A stretch of 64,000 bases of DNA from Paenibacillus sp. (GTDB taxonomy: Bacteria; Bacillota; Bacilli; Paenibacillales; NBRC-103111): positions 62,001 to 126,000 of the forward strand of contig JAPSLM010000008.1 of assembly GCA_031180825.1 (NCBI GenBank). The letters are read 5' to 3'. The notes below the pieces were generated by a model, which was not told where the DNA came from, made no database searches, and saw only the letters and a list, made by a program, of their open reading frames with translations. The position numbers and the translations under genes are program-made. Below are positions 1-10,172 of the stretch, piece after piece; the stretch's first letter is position 1, and the number at the start of each line of letters is the position of its first letter.

Positions 1-805
1 CGCCCTTATCCAGATTTTCCTTAAGCTTCGCTTTAATTTTGTCTTGTTCGGTTTGAATATCCCCGATATTCTTGATAAAGCTCGACAGCACTTTTTCATC
101 CGCGGCTTCCGCCAATGCTTTGGGATCCGCATACTCCGCCCGGGTTCTCAGATCGTTGGTCGGTCCCGAGGAATTGAGCTTCACCTGCTGAGCCGGATAT
201 ACCGACACGATTCCCGCATCCTGCGTTTGCCGGCCGTCCGCAGCCGATCCGGCTTCCGAAGCGGAGACGATTCCCGCCGCCACGGCCATTGTCGTTTCCC
301 CCGTTTTTCCGCTGACGGACGTCATAAAGTTCGTTCCTCTGACGCCCATCACCGCCGTCGGCGTCTCGACCTCGAATTCATCCTCCGAGCCGATCAGCGA
401 TCTGACCTTCGCCCATAAACTGCCTGCCCAGGATTTCACTTTCGTTTTTTTGCCGCCGTTTTTTTCAACCAAATCGGATATGTATACTTCGGAATTTTCC
501 CCGATCGTAATCTCGTCCTCGCGGTCCACGACCCGCAGCACGACCGAGGAGGACGGGCCGGTTACGATCGAATCGCCCTGATTCAAATTCAAATCCTGGT
601 ACACCGCGTAGGAGCGGGAGCCGCCCGATTTCTTGTACGTTGCCTCTCCCGTTACTTCAACGACAGCCGCCGACCGGGATGATTTCGCATTCGCCGGACC
701 TGCGAGAGCCATGGAGGCTGTCCCTTGAAGCGCCATAGCGAAAACAAGCACCCAAGCCAGAGCCGGCTTCCGCTTCCGTCTATTGAACCGCACTGCGTTC
801 GCCAC
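1..805 (-). CDS. FecR-domain exported protein (3' end outside window)
   Basis: The frame runs off the left edge, so the C-terminus is missing. I chose the GTG start because GAGGAG lies 7 nt upstream. The N-terminus is basic (RFNRRKRK) and then hydrophobic (VLVFAMALQGTASMALAG), fitting a signal peptide or anchor. A FecR-type beta domain follows, with GDSIVTGPSSSVVLR and the diagnostic stretch TPTAVMGVRGTNF. FecR domains outside iron signalling are usually extracytoplasmic ligand-binding or sensory modules, and no sigma factor gene is next to it. It lies 119 nt behind the CHASE2 cyclase on the same strand, with no terminator visible between them, so co-transcription is likely. The exact role is unknown. 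Confidence 0.8.
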   Translation of the reverse strand, partial: MANAVRFNRRKRKPALAWVLVFAMALQGTASMALAGPANAKSSRSAAVVEVTGEATYKKSGGSRSYAVYQDLNLNQGDSIVTGPSSSVVLRVVDREDEITIGENSEVYISDLVEKNGGKKTKVKSWAGSLWAKVRSLIGSEDEFEVETPTAVMGVRGTNFMTSVSGKTGETTMAVAAGIVSASEAGSAADGRQTQDAGIVSVYPAQQVKLNSSGPTNDLRTRAEYADPKALAEAADEKVLSSFIKNIGDIQTEQDKIKAKLKENLDKG

Positions 806-924
806 AACAAAACTCCTCTCCGGAATCAAAAAATCTATTCATATTGTAAAGTGAGACAAGGTATTATTCAATGAAATTTACCAACGAACGCCTTTTTAAG
901 ATGGAAATTCCGTATAGAGAACGT

Positions 925-2760
925 CTACTTGACGAAAGAGCCCGGTTCGGCTCCCGAAGCTTGAGCGTCTTTCATTCCCAGCACCTCAAAAAGCTTGAGC
1001 GGAGCGCTTTTGCCTTTCATTAACTTCTCCCCGGCGAAACGATAGTCGAAAGCATGCTTCGTCAGCTCGTAAGTCGCTTCGGACACGAGAATCTGATTCG
1101 GCTGCGTATTGGATTCGATCCGGGCGGCCGTATTCACGTTATCGCCAATCGCCGTATAGTCGACCCGCAAATAAGACCCGATATTGCCGACCACCACGTC
1201 GCCGGTGTTAATGCCGATGCCTACGCTGATCGAGACGCCATATTTTTCCATCACCTCGGCGCGCACTTGCTCCATACCCTTCTGAATTTCGCAGGCGGTT
1301 TTGACCGCACAATACGGATGGTTTGGCACATCCAACGGAGCGTTGTACAGGATCATCGCCGCATCCCCGATAAATTTGTCGATGGTGCCGCGGTTTTCAA
1401 GAGCCCGCTCCGTGATCAAGTTAAACATCATATTCAAGAAGTCGACCACTTCTTCGGGCTTCAGCTTCTCGGACAGCGAGGTAAACCCGCGGACGTCGAG
1501 GAACAGAATGGTAAGCTCCTTGCCGATCCCCCCGAGCTGAATTTCCTGCTCGCTGCTCGCAATCTCTTTAACAAGATCGGGCGAAATATAGCGTCCGAAC
1601 TGCGTCGTAATATAATTTTTTTGCTTCGTCTCAAAATACGTTTTCATGGACAAATTGCCGAAATAGGCGAGGAGTCCGCAAGCCACCGCATCGACAATGT
1701 CCAGATACCGGGAGGATGCGGCGAAATACCCGTACTGTCCGGCGAACAATAGAACGACAACCGCCAGTGCGACAATCGCTCCGCTGATGGCGCGAAGCCG
1801 CCAAGTCATCCACCCGAGCAGTAAAACGACCAGAAGCGTAAGCGCGAGCTCCATTCGCTTGTCTACGGGCAGCACGATCTGCTGCTTTAAGATCTGATTT
1901 AAAATATTGGCATGCGCATAGATCAGATGCATATGCTTCTCCACCGGGGTAATCCACTCGTCCGAGCCCGGAGCCGTATAGCCGACCAGCACAAGCCGGT
2001 CTTTGAACGTCTGAGGCGGCACGCCGCCCTTCAGCACCTTGGCGAACGGAATCGTTTCAAAATCGAATTCCTTCGCATCCCAGCGGATCAGCATTTCCGA
2101 TTTGGGACGGCCGTCCAATACGGGCAGGTTCAGATACCGGCTTACATCGACTCCTGCGACCTGCGCCATCGCAAGCCCAAACGACGGATATACGCCCTGA
2201 GGCGAATTGATCTGCATCCAGTGGGAGCGAATGGCGCCGTCGCTGTCGTAGGCCGCATTGATATGCGATTTTCCGACCGATTGGCGGAATAAGGGAATCG
2301 GTTCCATTACCGAACGGGCGACCAGCAGCTCCCCTGCTTTTACTTTCATGGACCGGTCGAATTTATCCTCCAGGTTCGCATGAGACGGGATGACGATGTT
2401 GTTGTGTTTGGCCAATTCGTCGGCCAGCGCCCGGTCGCTTTCCGGCTTGTCGCTTTCGGAATATAACTCGATATCGAAGCCGATCGCCTTGACGCCCGCG
2501 CTTTCAAGCCGTTGGATCAGCTCCGCGTATAATTTCCGGTCCCACGGATAAGGCCCTACTTCCCGAATGGAGGAGGAATCGATACCGATGATGACGATAT
2601 CCTCGTGTGGGGCTTGCGTCATGGTTTGCTGCACGTTAAAATCGTATAAGCTGTCGGATAATACCTTCAGAGCTCCGGTCGTCAAAAGTACGATACACAG
2701 CAGCACGATCACCGCATTTCCCGCAGCGATCACGCCGGTTTTGCTCCAACCCTTTTTCAT
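925..2760 (-). CDS. CHASE2-domain adenylate/guanylate cyclase
   Basis: 611 residues. One N-terminal membrane helix (about 10-32) precedes an extracytoplasmic CHASE2 domain (about 40-300). A cluster of three hydrophobic helices follows (about 305-375), then a cytoplasmic class III cyclase domain (about 410-590). The catalytic domain shows the metal aspartates in LFLDVRGFTSLSEK and FIGDAAM. The purine-specifying lysine is in TIDKFIGD, and the transition-state Asn/Arg are in NVNTAARIE. The Lys plus the DYTAIGD segment favour ATP, hence cAMP, but I cannot exclude GTP. CHASE2 is a sensor domain with unknown ligands. The gene precedes the FecR-domain gene, suggesting a two-protein envelope-sensing unit. 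Confidence 0.9.
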   Translation of the reverse strand: MKKGWSKTGVIAAGNAVIVLLCIVLLTTGALKVLSDSLYDFNVQQTMTQAPHEDIVIIGIDSSSIREVGPYPWDRKLYAELIQRLESAGVKAIGFDIELYSESDKPESDRALADELAKHNNIVIPSHANLEDKFDRSMKVKAGELLVARSVMEPIPLFRQSVGKSHINAAYDSDGAIRSHWMQINSPQGVYPSFGLAMAQVAGVDVSRYLNLPVLDGRPKSEMLIRWDAKEFDFETIPFAKVLKGGVPPQTFKDRLVLVGYTAPGSDEWITPVEKHMHLIYAHANILNQILKQQIVLPVDKRMELALTLLVVLLLGWMTWRLRAISGAIVALAVVVLLFAGQYGYFAASSRYLDIVDAVACGLLAYFGNLSMKTYFETKQKNYITTQFGRYISPDLVKEIASSEQEIQLGGIGKELTILFLDVRGFTSLSEKLKPEEVVDFLNMMFNLITERALENRGTIDKFIGDAAMILYNAPLDVPNHPYCAVKTACEIQKGMEQVRAEVMEKYGVSISVGIGINTGDVVVGNIGSYLRVDYTAIGDNVNTAARIESNTQPNQILVSEATYELTKHAFDYRFAGEKLMKGKSAPLKLFEVLGMKDAQASGAEPGSFVK

Positions 2761-2853
2761 GAAAAAGGCCCCCTGTTTCTCTTGCAGTTTCGCTATTCAT
2801 CTTACCATAAAATCCCGAGTTGAAGTGATTTAATTCAAGTTACGGCAAAAGCA

Positions 2854-2889
2854 AAAGAGCCCGCTTCCTTGGAGGAAAACAGGCTCTTT
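2854..2889 (-). terminator. Intrinsic terminator of the ferredoxin gene
   Basis: AAAGAGCC pairs with GGCTCTTT, with further partly paired bases inside (CTTCC/GGAGG). On the minus strand it is followed by TTTTGCTTTTG. It lies just past the ferredoxin stop codon. Confidence 0.85.
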
Positions 2890-2917
2890 GCGCTATGAAG
2901 CTATGATCTTCGGAGTA

Positions 2918-3752
<835 letters not shown>

Positions 3753-3756
<4 letters not shown>

Positions 3757-5060
3757 TAATCGTCCTCCTCAATTCCCTTTAACCGGAGATGATCCATTTG
3801 CAGCGACGTTCCGCGCCTCTTGGTGTTCCGGATGAGCGCGGAAGGATCGTCGCCGAGCATCCCCGCGGTCAAAATCACCCCTTCGCCGTACTTGTCGCGG
3901 AGCGCGTCCATCGCCTGATTCAGCTTTTCCTTCACAGGCTGCTTCTGATAGCTGAACAAGTCGAGCTGCACGGCAAGATCTTGCTTGGCTGTCAGGTTCT
4001 GCAGCGTCACGCCCAACAAGCGCACCGGGAGCCCTTCCTTCCAATGAGCATCGAACAATTGGCAGGCCGCCCGGTAGAAGTCGTCCGCGCTTTCCGAAGG
4101 CTCGGGCAGCTTCGAGGCCCGCGTAATCGTCTTCATATCGGGATCGCGGATCGAGATTTGCACCGTTTCCGCAACAAGCCCCTGCCTGCGCAGACGCCGC
4201 CCGACCTGGTCGGACAAATTGAGAAACACCCGGTGAATGTCGGCCCGGTCCGTGTAATTAACAGGCAGGGTCGTCGCATGGCCGATCGATTTGCTTTGTT
4301 CTTTATCCGGATTGACCGGCGAGTTATCCTCGCCGTTGGCAGCCCGCTTCAATGCCGGTCCGAGCACGCCGAACCGGTCGCTCAGCAGCCGTTCGTCGGC
4401 ATTGGCCAATTGGCCGAGCGTATGAATTTGCAGCCGCTTCAGCTTTTCCGCGGTCTTCTTCCCGATGCCGAACAAGCTTGCGCACGGATGCGGCCAAAGC
4501 ACGGACGGCACGTCCCGTTTGCGAAGCACGGAGATGCCGTTGGGCTTTTTCATGTCCGAAGCCATCTTGGCCAGCAGCTTGTTAGGCGCGACGCCGATCG
4601 AGCAAGGCAGAAGAAGCTCCTCGCGGATCCGCTTTTGAATCGTTTCGGCAATCTCGAGCGGGGTCCCGAACATCTTGGAGCCGGTAATATCCACGTAGCA
4701 TTCGTCGATCGACACCGCTTCGACGAGCGGCGAATATTCGTAGGCAATCTTCATAAACCGCCGGGAAAACTGCCTGTACAAGTCAAAATCGGGACGAATC
4801 AAGATTAAGCCCGGGCAAAGCTTGTCCGCTTCCCGCACCAGCATCCCCGTTTTCACTCCGCGCGCCCTCGCTTTATAGGAGCAGGTAACGATAATGCCCT
4901 TGCGCAGCTCGACGCTACCGGCTACCGCAATGGGCTTGTCCTTGTATTTGTCGGGTTCCACCGCTTCGTGCACCGAGCAATAGAACGCGTTCATATCGAT
5001 GTGGAGAATCACTCTGCCGTTCACGGGATAGCCGCTGGCTCCCCCATTTTTCTCAAGCAT
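3753..5060 (-). CDS. dinB: Y-family DNA polymerase IV (DinB)
   Basis: 435 residues. The palm has the catalytic aspartate in HIDMNAF (D22) and the pair D119/E120 in SIDEC. The Tyr after MNAF is at the steric-gate position. A helix-hairpin-helix region (GIGKKTAEKLKRL) and the little-finger domain follow. QLDLF near residue 370 matches the beta-clamp binding consensus, so the protein probably docks on the sliding clamp for translesion synthesis. Closest in feel to the YqjH/PolY1 group of Bacillus. I see no clear LexA box (GAAC-N4-GTTC) in the upstream intergenic DNA. Confidence 0.93.
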
Positions 5061-5164
5061 GGCATCCGCCTCCCGTCCTCTTCATTACAGCATAATTCGC
5101 CGGGAGCGCCGGGGTCAAGCCGGGGATATTTTAGGATTAGCCATACCCTTTGTCAGCTACATTG

Positions 5165-5173
5165 TGCTATAAT
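5165..5173 (+). promoter_or_regulatory. Extended -10 promoter for cimA
   Basis: TGCTATAAT is an extended -10 element about 55 nt upstream of the cimA start. No good -35 hexamer sits at the right distance, which is common for extended -10 promoters. The following stretch is AT-rich. Confidence 0.5.
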
Positions 5174-5226
5174 TATAAATTATACTTTAGCGCAATAAAA
5201 CGTTTGAGAGAAACAGGAGGATCCAT

Positions 5227-6846
5227 ATGGCGGGCACGGTTAAAATTTTCGATACTACACTGAGAGACGGTACTCAGGGCGAAGGCGTCAGCCTCTCCGT
5301 CGAAGACAAACTTAAAATCGCCCAAAAACTGGACGCGCTGGGTGTTTCCTATATTGAAGGCGGTTGGCCCGGCAGCAACAACAAAGATATCGAGTTTTTT
5401 ACGCGCGTCAAAGAATTGAAATTGACGAATGCGAAAATTACGGCCTTCGGCAGCACGCGCCGAAAAGAAACATTGGCGGAAAACGACCCTAACCTGAACC
5501 GGATTCTCGAGGTCGGTGTTAAGGCCGCGGCGATCTTCGGCAAATCGTGGGATTTCCAAGTGCATACGGCGATCCAAACGACGCTGGAAGAAAATTTGGC
5601 GATGATTTACGATTCCGTCCGCTTCTTGAAGAAAAACGGGCTGGAAGTCATTTACGATGCCGAGCACTTCTTCGACGGCTACAAGAGCAACCCCGAATAC
5701 GCTCTGGCGACGATTAAGAAGGCCGAGGAAGCCGGCGCCGACTGGATTGCGCTGTGCGACACGAACGGAGGCACGATGCCTCACGAAATTTCGGCCATCG
5801 TGACCAAAGTGACCAGCACGATCTCCTGTCCGATCGGCATTCACGCGCACAACGATTGCGAGCTCGGCGTAGCGAACAGCCTGGCCGCCGTTATGGCCGG
5901 AGCCAGACAAGTGCAGGGCACGATCAACGGCTACGGGGAGCGCTGCGGCAATGCCAATCTCGTATCGGTCATTCCGAATCTGCAGTTAAAGTTGAAATAC
6001 GATGTGATCAGCGCCGAGCAATTGGCCAGCCTGTCCGGCGTGGCGCGCTATGTAAGCGAAATCGCCAACATGCATATGCCCGTAAACCAGCCTTATGTCG
6101 GCTCCGCGGCTTTCGCGCACAAAGGCGGAATTCACGTGTCGGCGATTTTGCGCGATTCCAGCACGTACGAGCATATCAAGCCCGAGCTGGTCGGCAACAA
6201 GCAGCGCGTGCTCGTTTCGGAGCTTGCCGGACAAAGCAATCTTGTATTCAAGACTCAGGAGCTGGGCTTGGATTTCGATACGACGAACCAACAGACCAGA
6301 CAGCTCATCGAACAAATCAAAGAGATGGAGCATCAAGGCTATCAGTTCGAAGGAGCGGACGCAACGCTGGAGCTTCTGATCCGGGATGCCTACGGCAAGC
6401 TGGAGGAAGTATTCACGCTTGACTCGTTTAAAATCATGGTGGCCAAATCCGCCGATCGGCCGGTGCTTTCCGAAGCGATCGTCAAGGTGAACGTGCATGG
6501 CAAAACGATCTACAATGCCGCCGAAGGCAACGGTCCGGTGAATGCGCTGGATAATGCGCTGCGCAAATGTCTGGTCGAATATTATCCCGATATCAACAAT
6601 ATGCATTTGTCCGACTATAAAGTACGCGTCTTGGACGAGAAGGACACCACGGCGGCCAAAGTTCGCGTGCTTATTGAATCGACCGATTTCAACAGCACGT
6701 GGAGCACCGTCGGCGTATCGGAAAATATTATCGAAGCGAGCTGGCACGCTCTGGTCGACAGCATCCGTTATGCGCTGCTCGGCATGACCCGGGCAGCCGA
6801 CAAGCCGGAAGAAAGCCGGGAACGCCTCGGACTCGTGAATCATTAA
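5227..6846 (+). CDS. cimA: Citramalate synthase (CimA)
   Basis: 539 residues. The protein begins with the HMGL-like catalytic barrel ([13 protein letters not shown]) typical of the isopropylmalate/homocitrate/citramalate synthase superfamily. Metal-binding and active-site segments include [13 protein letters not shown] and [11 protein letters not shown]. The C-terminal third (about 400-515) is the allosteric LeuA dimer domain. The start of the barrel ([25 protein letters not shown]) matches the CimA branch rather than LeuA. The enzyme condenses pyruvate with acetyl-CoA to citramalate, the threonine-independent route to 2-ketobutyrate and isoleucine. The start follows an AGGAGG site. The gene stands alone, ends in a strong terminator, and no ilv/leu genes are near. 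Confidence 0.92.
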   Translation: MAGTVKIFDTTLRDGTQGEGVSLSVEDKLKIAQKLDALGVSYIEGGWPGSNNKDIEFFTRVKELKLTNAKITAFGSTRRKETLAENDPNLNRILEVGVKAAAIFGKSWDFQVHTAIQTTLEENLAMIYDSVRFLKKNGLEVIYDAEHFFDGYKSNPEYALATIKKAEEAGADWIALCDTNGGTMPHEISAIVTKVTSTISCPIGIHAHNDCELGVANSLAAVMAGARQVQGTINGYGERCGNANLVSVIPNLQLKLKYDVISAEQLASLSGVARYVSEIANMHMPVNQPYVGSAAFAHKGGIHVSAILRDSSTYEHIKPELVGNKQRVLVSELAGQSNLVFKTQELGLDFDTTNQQTRQLIEQIKEMEHQGYQFEGADATLELLIRDAYGKLEEVFTLDSFKIMVAKSADRPVLSEAIVKVNVHGKTIYNAAEGNGPVNALDNALRKCLVEYYPDINNMHLSDYKVRVLDEKDTTAAKVRVLIESTDFNSTWSTVGVSENIIEASWHALVDSIRYALLGMTRAADKPEESRERLGLVNH

Positions 6847-6859
6847 AATAACGATTGCA

Positions 6860-6903
6860 AACAAGCCGCAATTCTCCAGCCGGAGAACTCGCGGCTTGTT
6901 TTT
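6860..6903 (+). terminator. Terminator of cimA (bidirectional)
   Basis: AACAAGCCGC pairs with GCGGCTTGTT, extended by TTCTCC/GGAGAA, followed by TTTTTG on the plus strand. It also serves the convergent thioredoxin-like gene. Confidence 0.9.
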
Positions 6904-6917
6904 GTGCGTCGGCAAGC

Positions 6918-7454
6918 TTAACTTGCGATTAACCGTTTAATCTTGTCCTCCAATTGGTCTGGCGGCAGCACATGAATAACTTCCTTCAACCGTCCCTGCC
7001 TGTCAATGAGAAAGCTTGTCGGGACGAACAACAGCCGGTAGGCGTCAGCGACCTCCCCGTTCGTATCCAATAAAACCGGAAACGAAAATTCCGCTTGCTT
7101 GACGAAGCGCCGCACCGCTCCCAAATCATCTCCTCTGGTCACATTGACGGCATAAAGATCGAATTGCCCCTTGTAACGGTCGTAGACCTGCTTTAAGGCC
7201 GGCGCTTCTTCCCGGCACGGTCCGCACCACGACGCCCAGAAATTAACCATCAGCGGCTTATCCCGGGCTCCGCCGACCTGATATTCTCCCCCGTCCAATC
7301 CCTTCAAGGTAAACGCTGGCGCAGGTGCTGCCACTTTTAATTCCGGCCGTCCCGCAGCGGAAACCGACGATTCCCGGTTCATCCGGCCATTCTGAACCAG
7401 CGCCAGTCCTGCCAAAGCCAACGCAAATCCGAAAATCAGCAAGTTTCGCTTCAA
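6918..7454 (-). CDS. TlpA/ResA-family thiol-disulfide oxidoreductase
   Basis: 178 residues. The N-terminus is one hydrophobic segment (LLIFGFALALAGLALV), which tethers the protein to the outer face of the membrane. A thioredoxin fold follows with the active site WASWCGPC and the cis-Pro region FVPTSFLID. The extra segment between strands (FDLYAVNVTRGDD) fits the TlpA/ResA group. These proteins reduce disulfides in apocytochrome c or other exported proteins. The start is TTG, preceded by AGGAGAGAG. No cytochrome maturation gene is adjacent, so the substrate cannot be named. Confidence 0.85.
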   Translation of the reverse strand: MKRNLLIFGFALALAGLALVQNGRMNRESSVSAAGRPELKVAAPAPAFTLKGLDGGEYQVGGARDKPLMVNFWASWCGPCREEAPALKQVYDRYKGQFDLYAVNVTRGDDLGAVRRFVKQAEFSFPVLLDTNGEVADAYRLLFVPTSFLIDRQGRLKEVIHVLPPDQLEDKIKRLIAS

Positions 7455-7624
7455 GTGTCTCTCTCCTGTCTATACTCCGGCTGATTACGATTACAGTATT
7501 CCCAATTTACCGGAAAACGTTACTGACCGAAAAAGCTTTTCTGGATAAAGCCGGAAGCATGGCGTCTTCCATCGAAGGGTACATTAACTTTACGATTTGC
7601 TTATTAGCGGAGGTTGAATATCGT

Positions 7625-8941
7625 ATGGAGAAAGCCAAAACGAAAAAGCTGCGGATCGCGTTCGAAAGCGATATCGATTACTCGGCTGCAACAGATGAGC
7701 AAACCGCCGGCGGCGATAAGCCGAATACGGCAGAAACAAGCCGGAAAGGAGTCATCTGGGAGTTTATCGCCATCGCCAGCGTACCGCTCGTATTGGTTCT
7801 CGGCAATTCGATGCTGGTTCCCATTTTGCCGGATATGCAGGAGCGTCTCGGGATATCCCAATTCCAGAGCAGCTTGGTGATCACGTTATTTTCCGTCACC
7901 GCTGGCCTCGTGATCCCGATTGCCGGGTACTTGTCAGACCGTTTTTCCCGCAAAGCGATTATGATTCCTTCGTTGATCATTTATGGAGGAGCCGGGATTT
8001 TGGCGGGCCTTGGCGCCCTGTGGAATTCCTATACCGTGATTATTATCTCGCGGGCGGTTCAAGGGATCGGCGCGGCGGGTACCGCACCTATTGCCATGGC
8101 GCTTGCCGGTGATTTGTACAAAGAAGGAATGGAAAGTAAAGCTTTGGGCTTGACGGAAGCCTCGAACGGAGCCGGGAAAGTAGTCAGCCCGATTCTCGGC
8201 TCGCTGCTGGCATTAATTGTATGGTATGCCGCTTTTTTTGCTTTCCCGTTCTTTTGCCTGTTATCGTTGCTCGCCGTCATGTTTCTGCTTAAAGAACCTA
8301 AGAAGGAGCAGGCGCCGCCCAAGCTCGGCGAGTACCTTCGGAATATCGGCGCGATTTTGAAGCAGAAAGGACGTTGGCTCATCACTTCGTTTTTTGCCGG
8401 GTCCATGGCTTTGTTCGTCTTGTTTGGCGTCCTGTTTTATTTGTCGGACATTTTGGAGGTAGCCCCTTATCATATCGACGGAGTGATGAAAGGGCTCGTC
8501 CTGGCCATTCCGCTCCTCGGCATGGTGGTCACATCCTATACGACCGGCTCGCTTATCAAAAAGAACGGCACCCTGATGCGCTGGCTTATCAATATCGGCC
8601 TGGTTCTTATGACCGTATCGCTTGGACTTTGCATTTTGTTCTATAACAGAAGCATTTATGTCTTTATCGGCCTGCTGACCCTGAGCAGCATTGGGACCGG
8701 CTTGCTTCTGCCTTGCTTAAACACGATGATTACCGGCTCCGTCGAGCGGGAGCAGCGGGGCATGATCACGTCGTTATACAGCAGCCTGCGTTTTCTCGGC
8801 GTCGCGTTTGGCCCGCCCCTGTTCGGATGGATGATGGACAAGTCGCACCAAATTGTGTTTATTACCGTCACGTCGTTGTCCTTTTTGGCGTTAATTCTTG
8901 GCTTCTTCTTCATTAAACCGCAAGGGAAAATCGGCGGGTAA
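7625..8941 (+). CDS. MFS drug/metabolite exporter
   Basis: About 438 residues from an ATG preceded by GCGGAGG 11 nt upstream; a longer in-frame reading lacks a good ribosome site. The first about 45 residues are hydrophilic, then 12 probable membrane helices follow. The loop 2-3 signature is GYLSDRFSRKAIM and helix 5 carries GKVVSPILGSLLA, a motif C-like segment of drug:proton antiporters. The family is the DHA1 branch, which exports hydrophobic drugs or metabolites. The substrate cannot be told from sequence. The gene is directly upstream of the JAMM peptidase on the same strand. Confidence 0.8.
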   Translation: MEKAKTKKLRIAFESDIDYSAATDEQTAGGDKPNTAETSRKGVIWEFIAIASVPLVLVLGNSMLVPILPDMQERLGISQFQSSLVITLFSVTAGLVIPIAGYLSDRFSRKAIMIPSLIIYGGAGILAGLGALWNSYTVIIISRAVQGIGAAGTAPIAMALAGDLYKEGMESKALGLTEASNGAGKVVSPILGSLLALIVWYAAFFAFPFFCLLSLLAVMFLLKEPKKEQAPPKLGEYLRNIGAILKQKGRWLITSFFAGSMALFVLFGVLFYLSDILEVAPYHIDGVMKGLVLAIPLLGMVVTSYTTGSLIKKNGTLMRWLINIGLVLMTVSLGLCILFYNRSIYVFIGLLTLSSIGTGLLLPCLNTMITGSVEREQRGMITSLYSSLRFLGVAFGPPLFGWMMDKSHQIVFITVTSLSFLALILGFFFIKPQGKIGG

Positions 8942-8989
8942 TATAGTATAATGGCGCAAAAGAACAATCTTTCGAAAGGCGCCTTGCCG

Positions 8990-9436
8990 ATGAATCCCCT
9001 GCAAATTCGAATTGACCGACAGGCATGGTCGGATATGATCGGGCACTGCCTGGAAGCGATGCCCTGCGAAGCGTGCGGCCTCCTGTTGGGCCGTCTGTCT
9101 CCGGCAGGCGTTCCTGCGGCCTTACACTATATGCCGGTCTCCAACGCCGCGGCAGATCCGCTGCGCAGCTTCGAGCTGCACCCGCAGGAGCTTGTCCGGG
9201 GCTTATACACCGCCGCAGGGAAGCAAGAACTGGTAGGGATCGTTCATTCCCACCCTCGTACCGCTCCGTATCCGTCGGAGCATGATTTGGCTACCTTGTG
9301 GCACACGACGCCCAGTCACTGGATCGTTTCGCTGCGCGACCCGTCTTGGCCCGAGGTAAATGCCTTCGCCTACAGGAAAAGACATCGGGATAATTGCAAG
9401 CTTGAAGCGATATCGTATGAAATCTTGATGGATTGA
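8990..9436 (+). CDS. JAMM/MPN+ (M67-type) metallopeptidase
   Basis: About 148 residues. The zinc ligands and catalytic residues of the JAMM motif are visible: an upstream Glu in EACGLLLG, then HSHP-x6-P-S-x2-D in HSHPRTAPYPSEHD. Bacterial family members trim C-termini of ThiS/MoaD-like sulfur carriers or ubiquitin-like tags. I prefer the internal ATG because GAAAGG lies upstream; the ATG 13 codons earlier has no ribosome site. It begins 48 nt after the MFS gene and may be co-transcribed with it. It ends one base from the convergent exonuclease gene, so the two transcripts probably overlap. Confidence 0.85.
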   Translation: MNPLQIRIDRQAWSDMIGHCLEAMPCEACGLLLGRLSPAGVPAALHYMPVSNAAADPLRSFELHPQELVRGLYTAAGKQELVGIVHSHPRTAPYPSEHDLATLWHTTPSHWIVSLRDPSWPEVNAFAYRKRHRDNCKLEAISYEILMD

Positions 9437-9437
9437 T

Positions 9438-10172
9438 TTAATGATGGCTTAAATGCGCATACAACTCCCCTAACGTCTGCACGTCCTTCGACTTGATTTC
9501 GCGCATGAGTCCGGCCCATAATCGAGCGGTCATCCGCGCATCCTCCAGCGCGTGGTGGCGCTTCGTCACTTCGACGCCATACAGGTCAAGCAGCGTGTCC
9601 AAATCGTACCTTTTCAGCTTCGGGTGAAGCCATTTGGCAATCATCATCGTATCAAGCAGACGGTGGTTCAGGCTGACTTTGGATGTGCGCCAGAGCGCGG
9701 CATTCAAAAACGACTTGTCGTGTCCGGAACCGTGAGCGACCAGCACCTTCTGCCGAGCGAATTCCAAGAAACCGCGCAGCGCGTGCAGCAAATCCGGGGC
9801 ATTGGCCGCCATCCCGTTTGTAATCCCGGTTAATTTTTCGATTTCCTCAGGAATGCTTCTTTTCGGATTGACCAGATTGTAGTAGGTGCTCTCTTCTTGT
9901 ATTTCGGTTCCTGTGACGGATATGGCCCCAAATGATATAATCTCATCCCCGTTATACGGCGAAAAACCGGTCGTTTCCAAGTCGAAAGCGACCAGTTCCA
10001 TCGTGCTAAGAGAAATTTCATATAATGACTTTTTGCGCTGCTCCTTCATGATGGATCGGATAAATGCCATCTGCTGCGCGCTTTGCGCATCGAACATCGA
10101 CGTGATCGCCGGAGTAAGCCCGCCCATTTTGTACAGATGCCACGTTCGGCCGGCCGGCCGCATATCGTTCAC
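9438..10172 (-). CDS. DnaQ-like 3'-5' exonuclease
   Basis: 244 residues. The DEDDh exonuclease motifs are present: ExoI in FDLETTGF, ExoII in LVAHGSGHDKSFLNAAL, and ExoIII in RHHALEDARMTARL (His and Asp). Residues 1-60 are an extra N-terminal segment of unknown role. It could be an epsilon-like proofreading or RNase-T/oligoribonuclease-type enzyme; the substrate is not decidable. The GTG start overlaps the stop of the upstream DUF294 gene by four bases (GTGA), so the two are translationally coupled. The same pairing of a nucleotidyltransferase-like protein and an exonuclease occurs in other bacteria as DUF294-DnaQ gene pairs. Confidence 0.87.
   Translation of the reverse strand: MNDMRPAGRTWHLYKMGGLTPAITSMFDAQSAQQMAFIRSIMKEQRKKSLYEISLSTMELVAFDLETTGFSPYNGDEIISFGAISVTGTEIQEESTYYNLVNPKRSIPEEIEKLTGITNGMAANAPDLLHALRGFLEFARQKVLVAHGSGHDKSFLNAALWRTSKVSLNHRLLDTMMIAKWLHPKLKRYDLDTLLDLYGVEVTKRHHALEDARMTARLWAGLMREIKSKDVQTLGELYAHLSHH

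Noticed and set aside
3789-4808. 339-codon plus-strand frame inside dinB
   Set aside because: Antisense shadow of dinB. It has no ribosome site and a His/Arg-rich composition typical of antisense frames in GC-rich genes.
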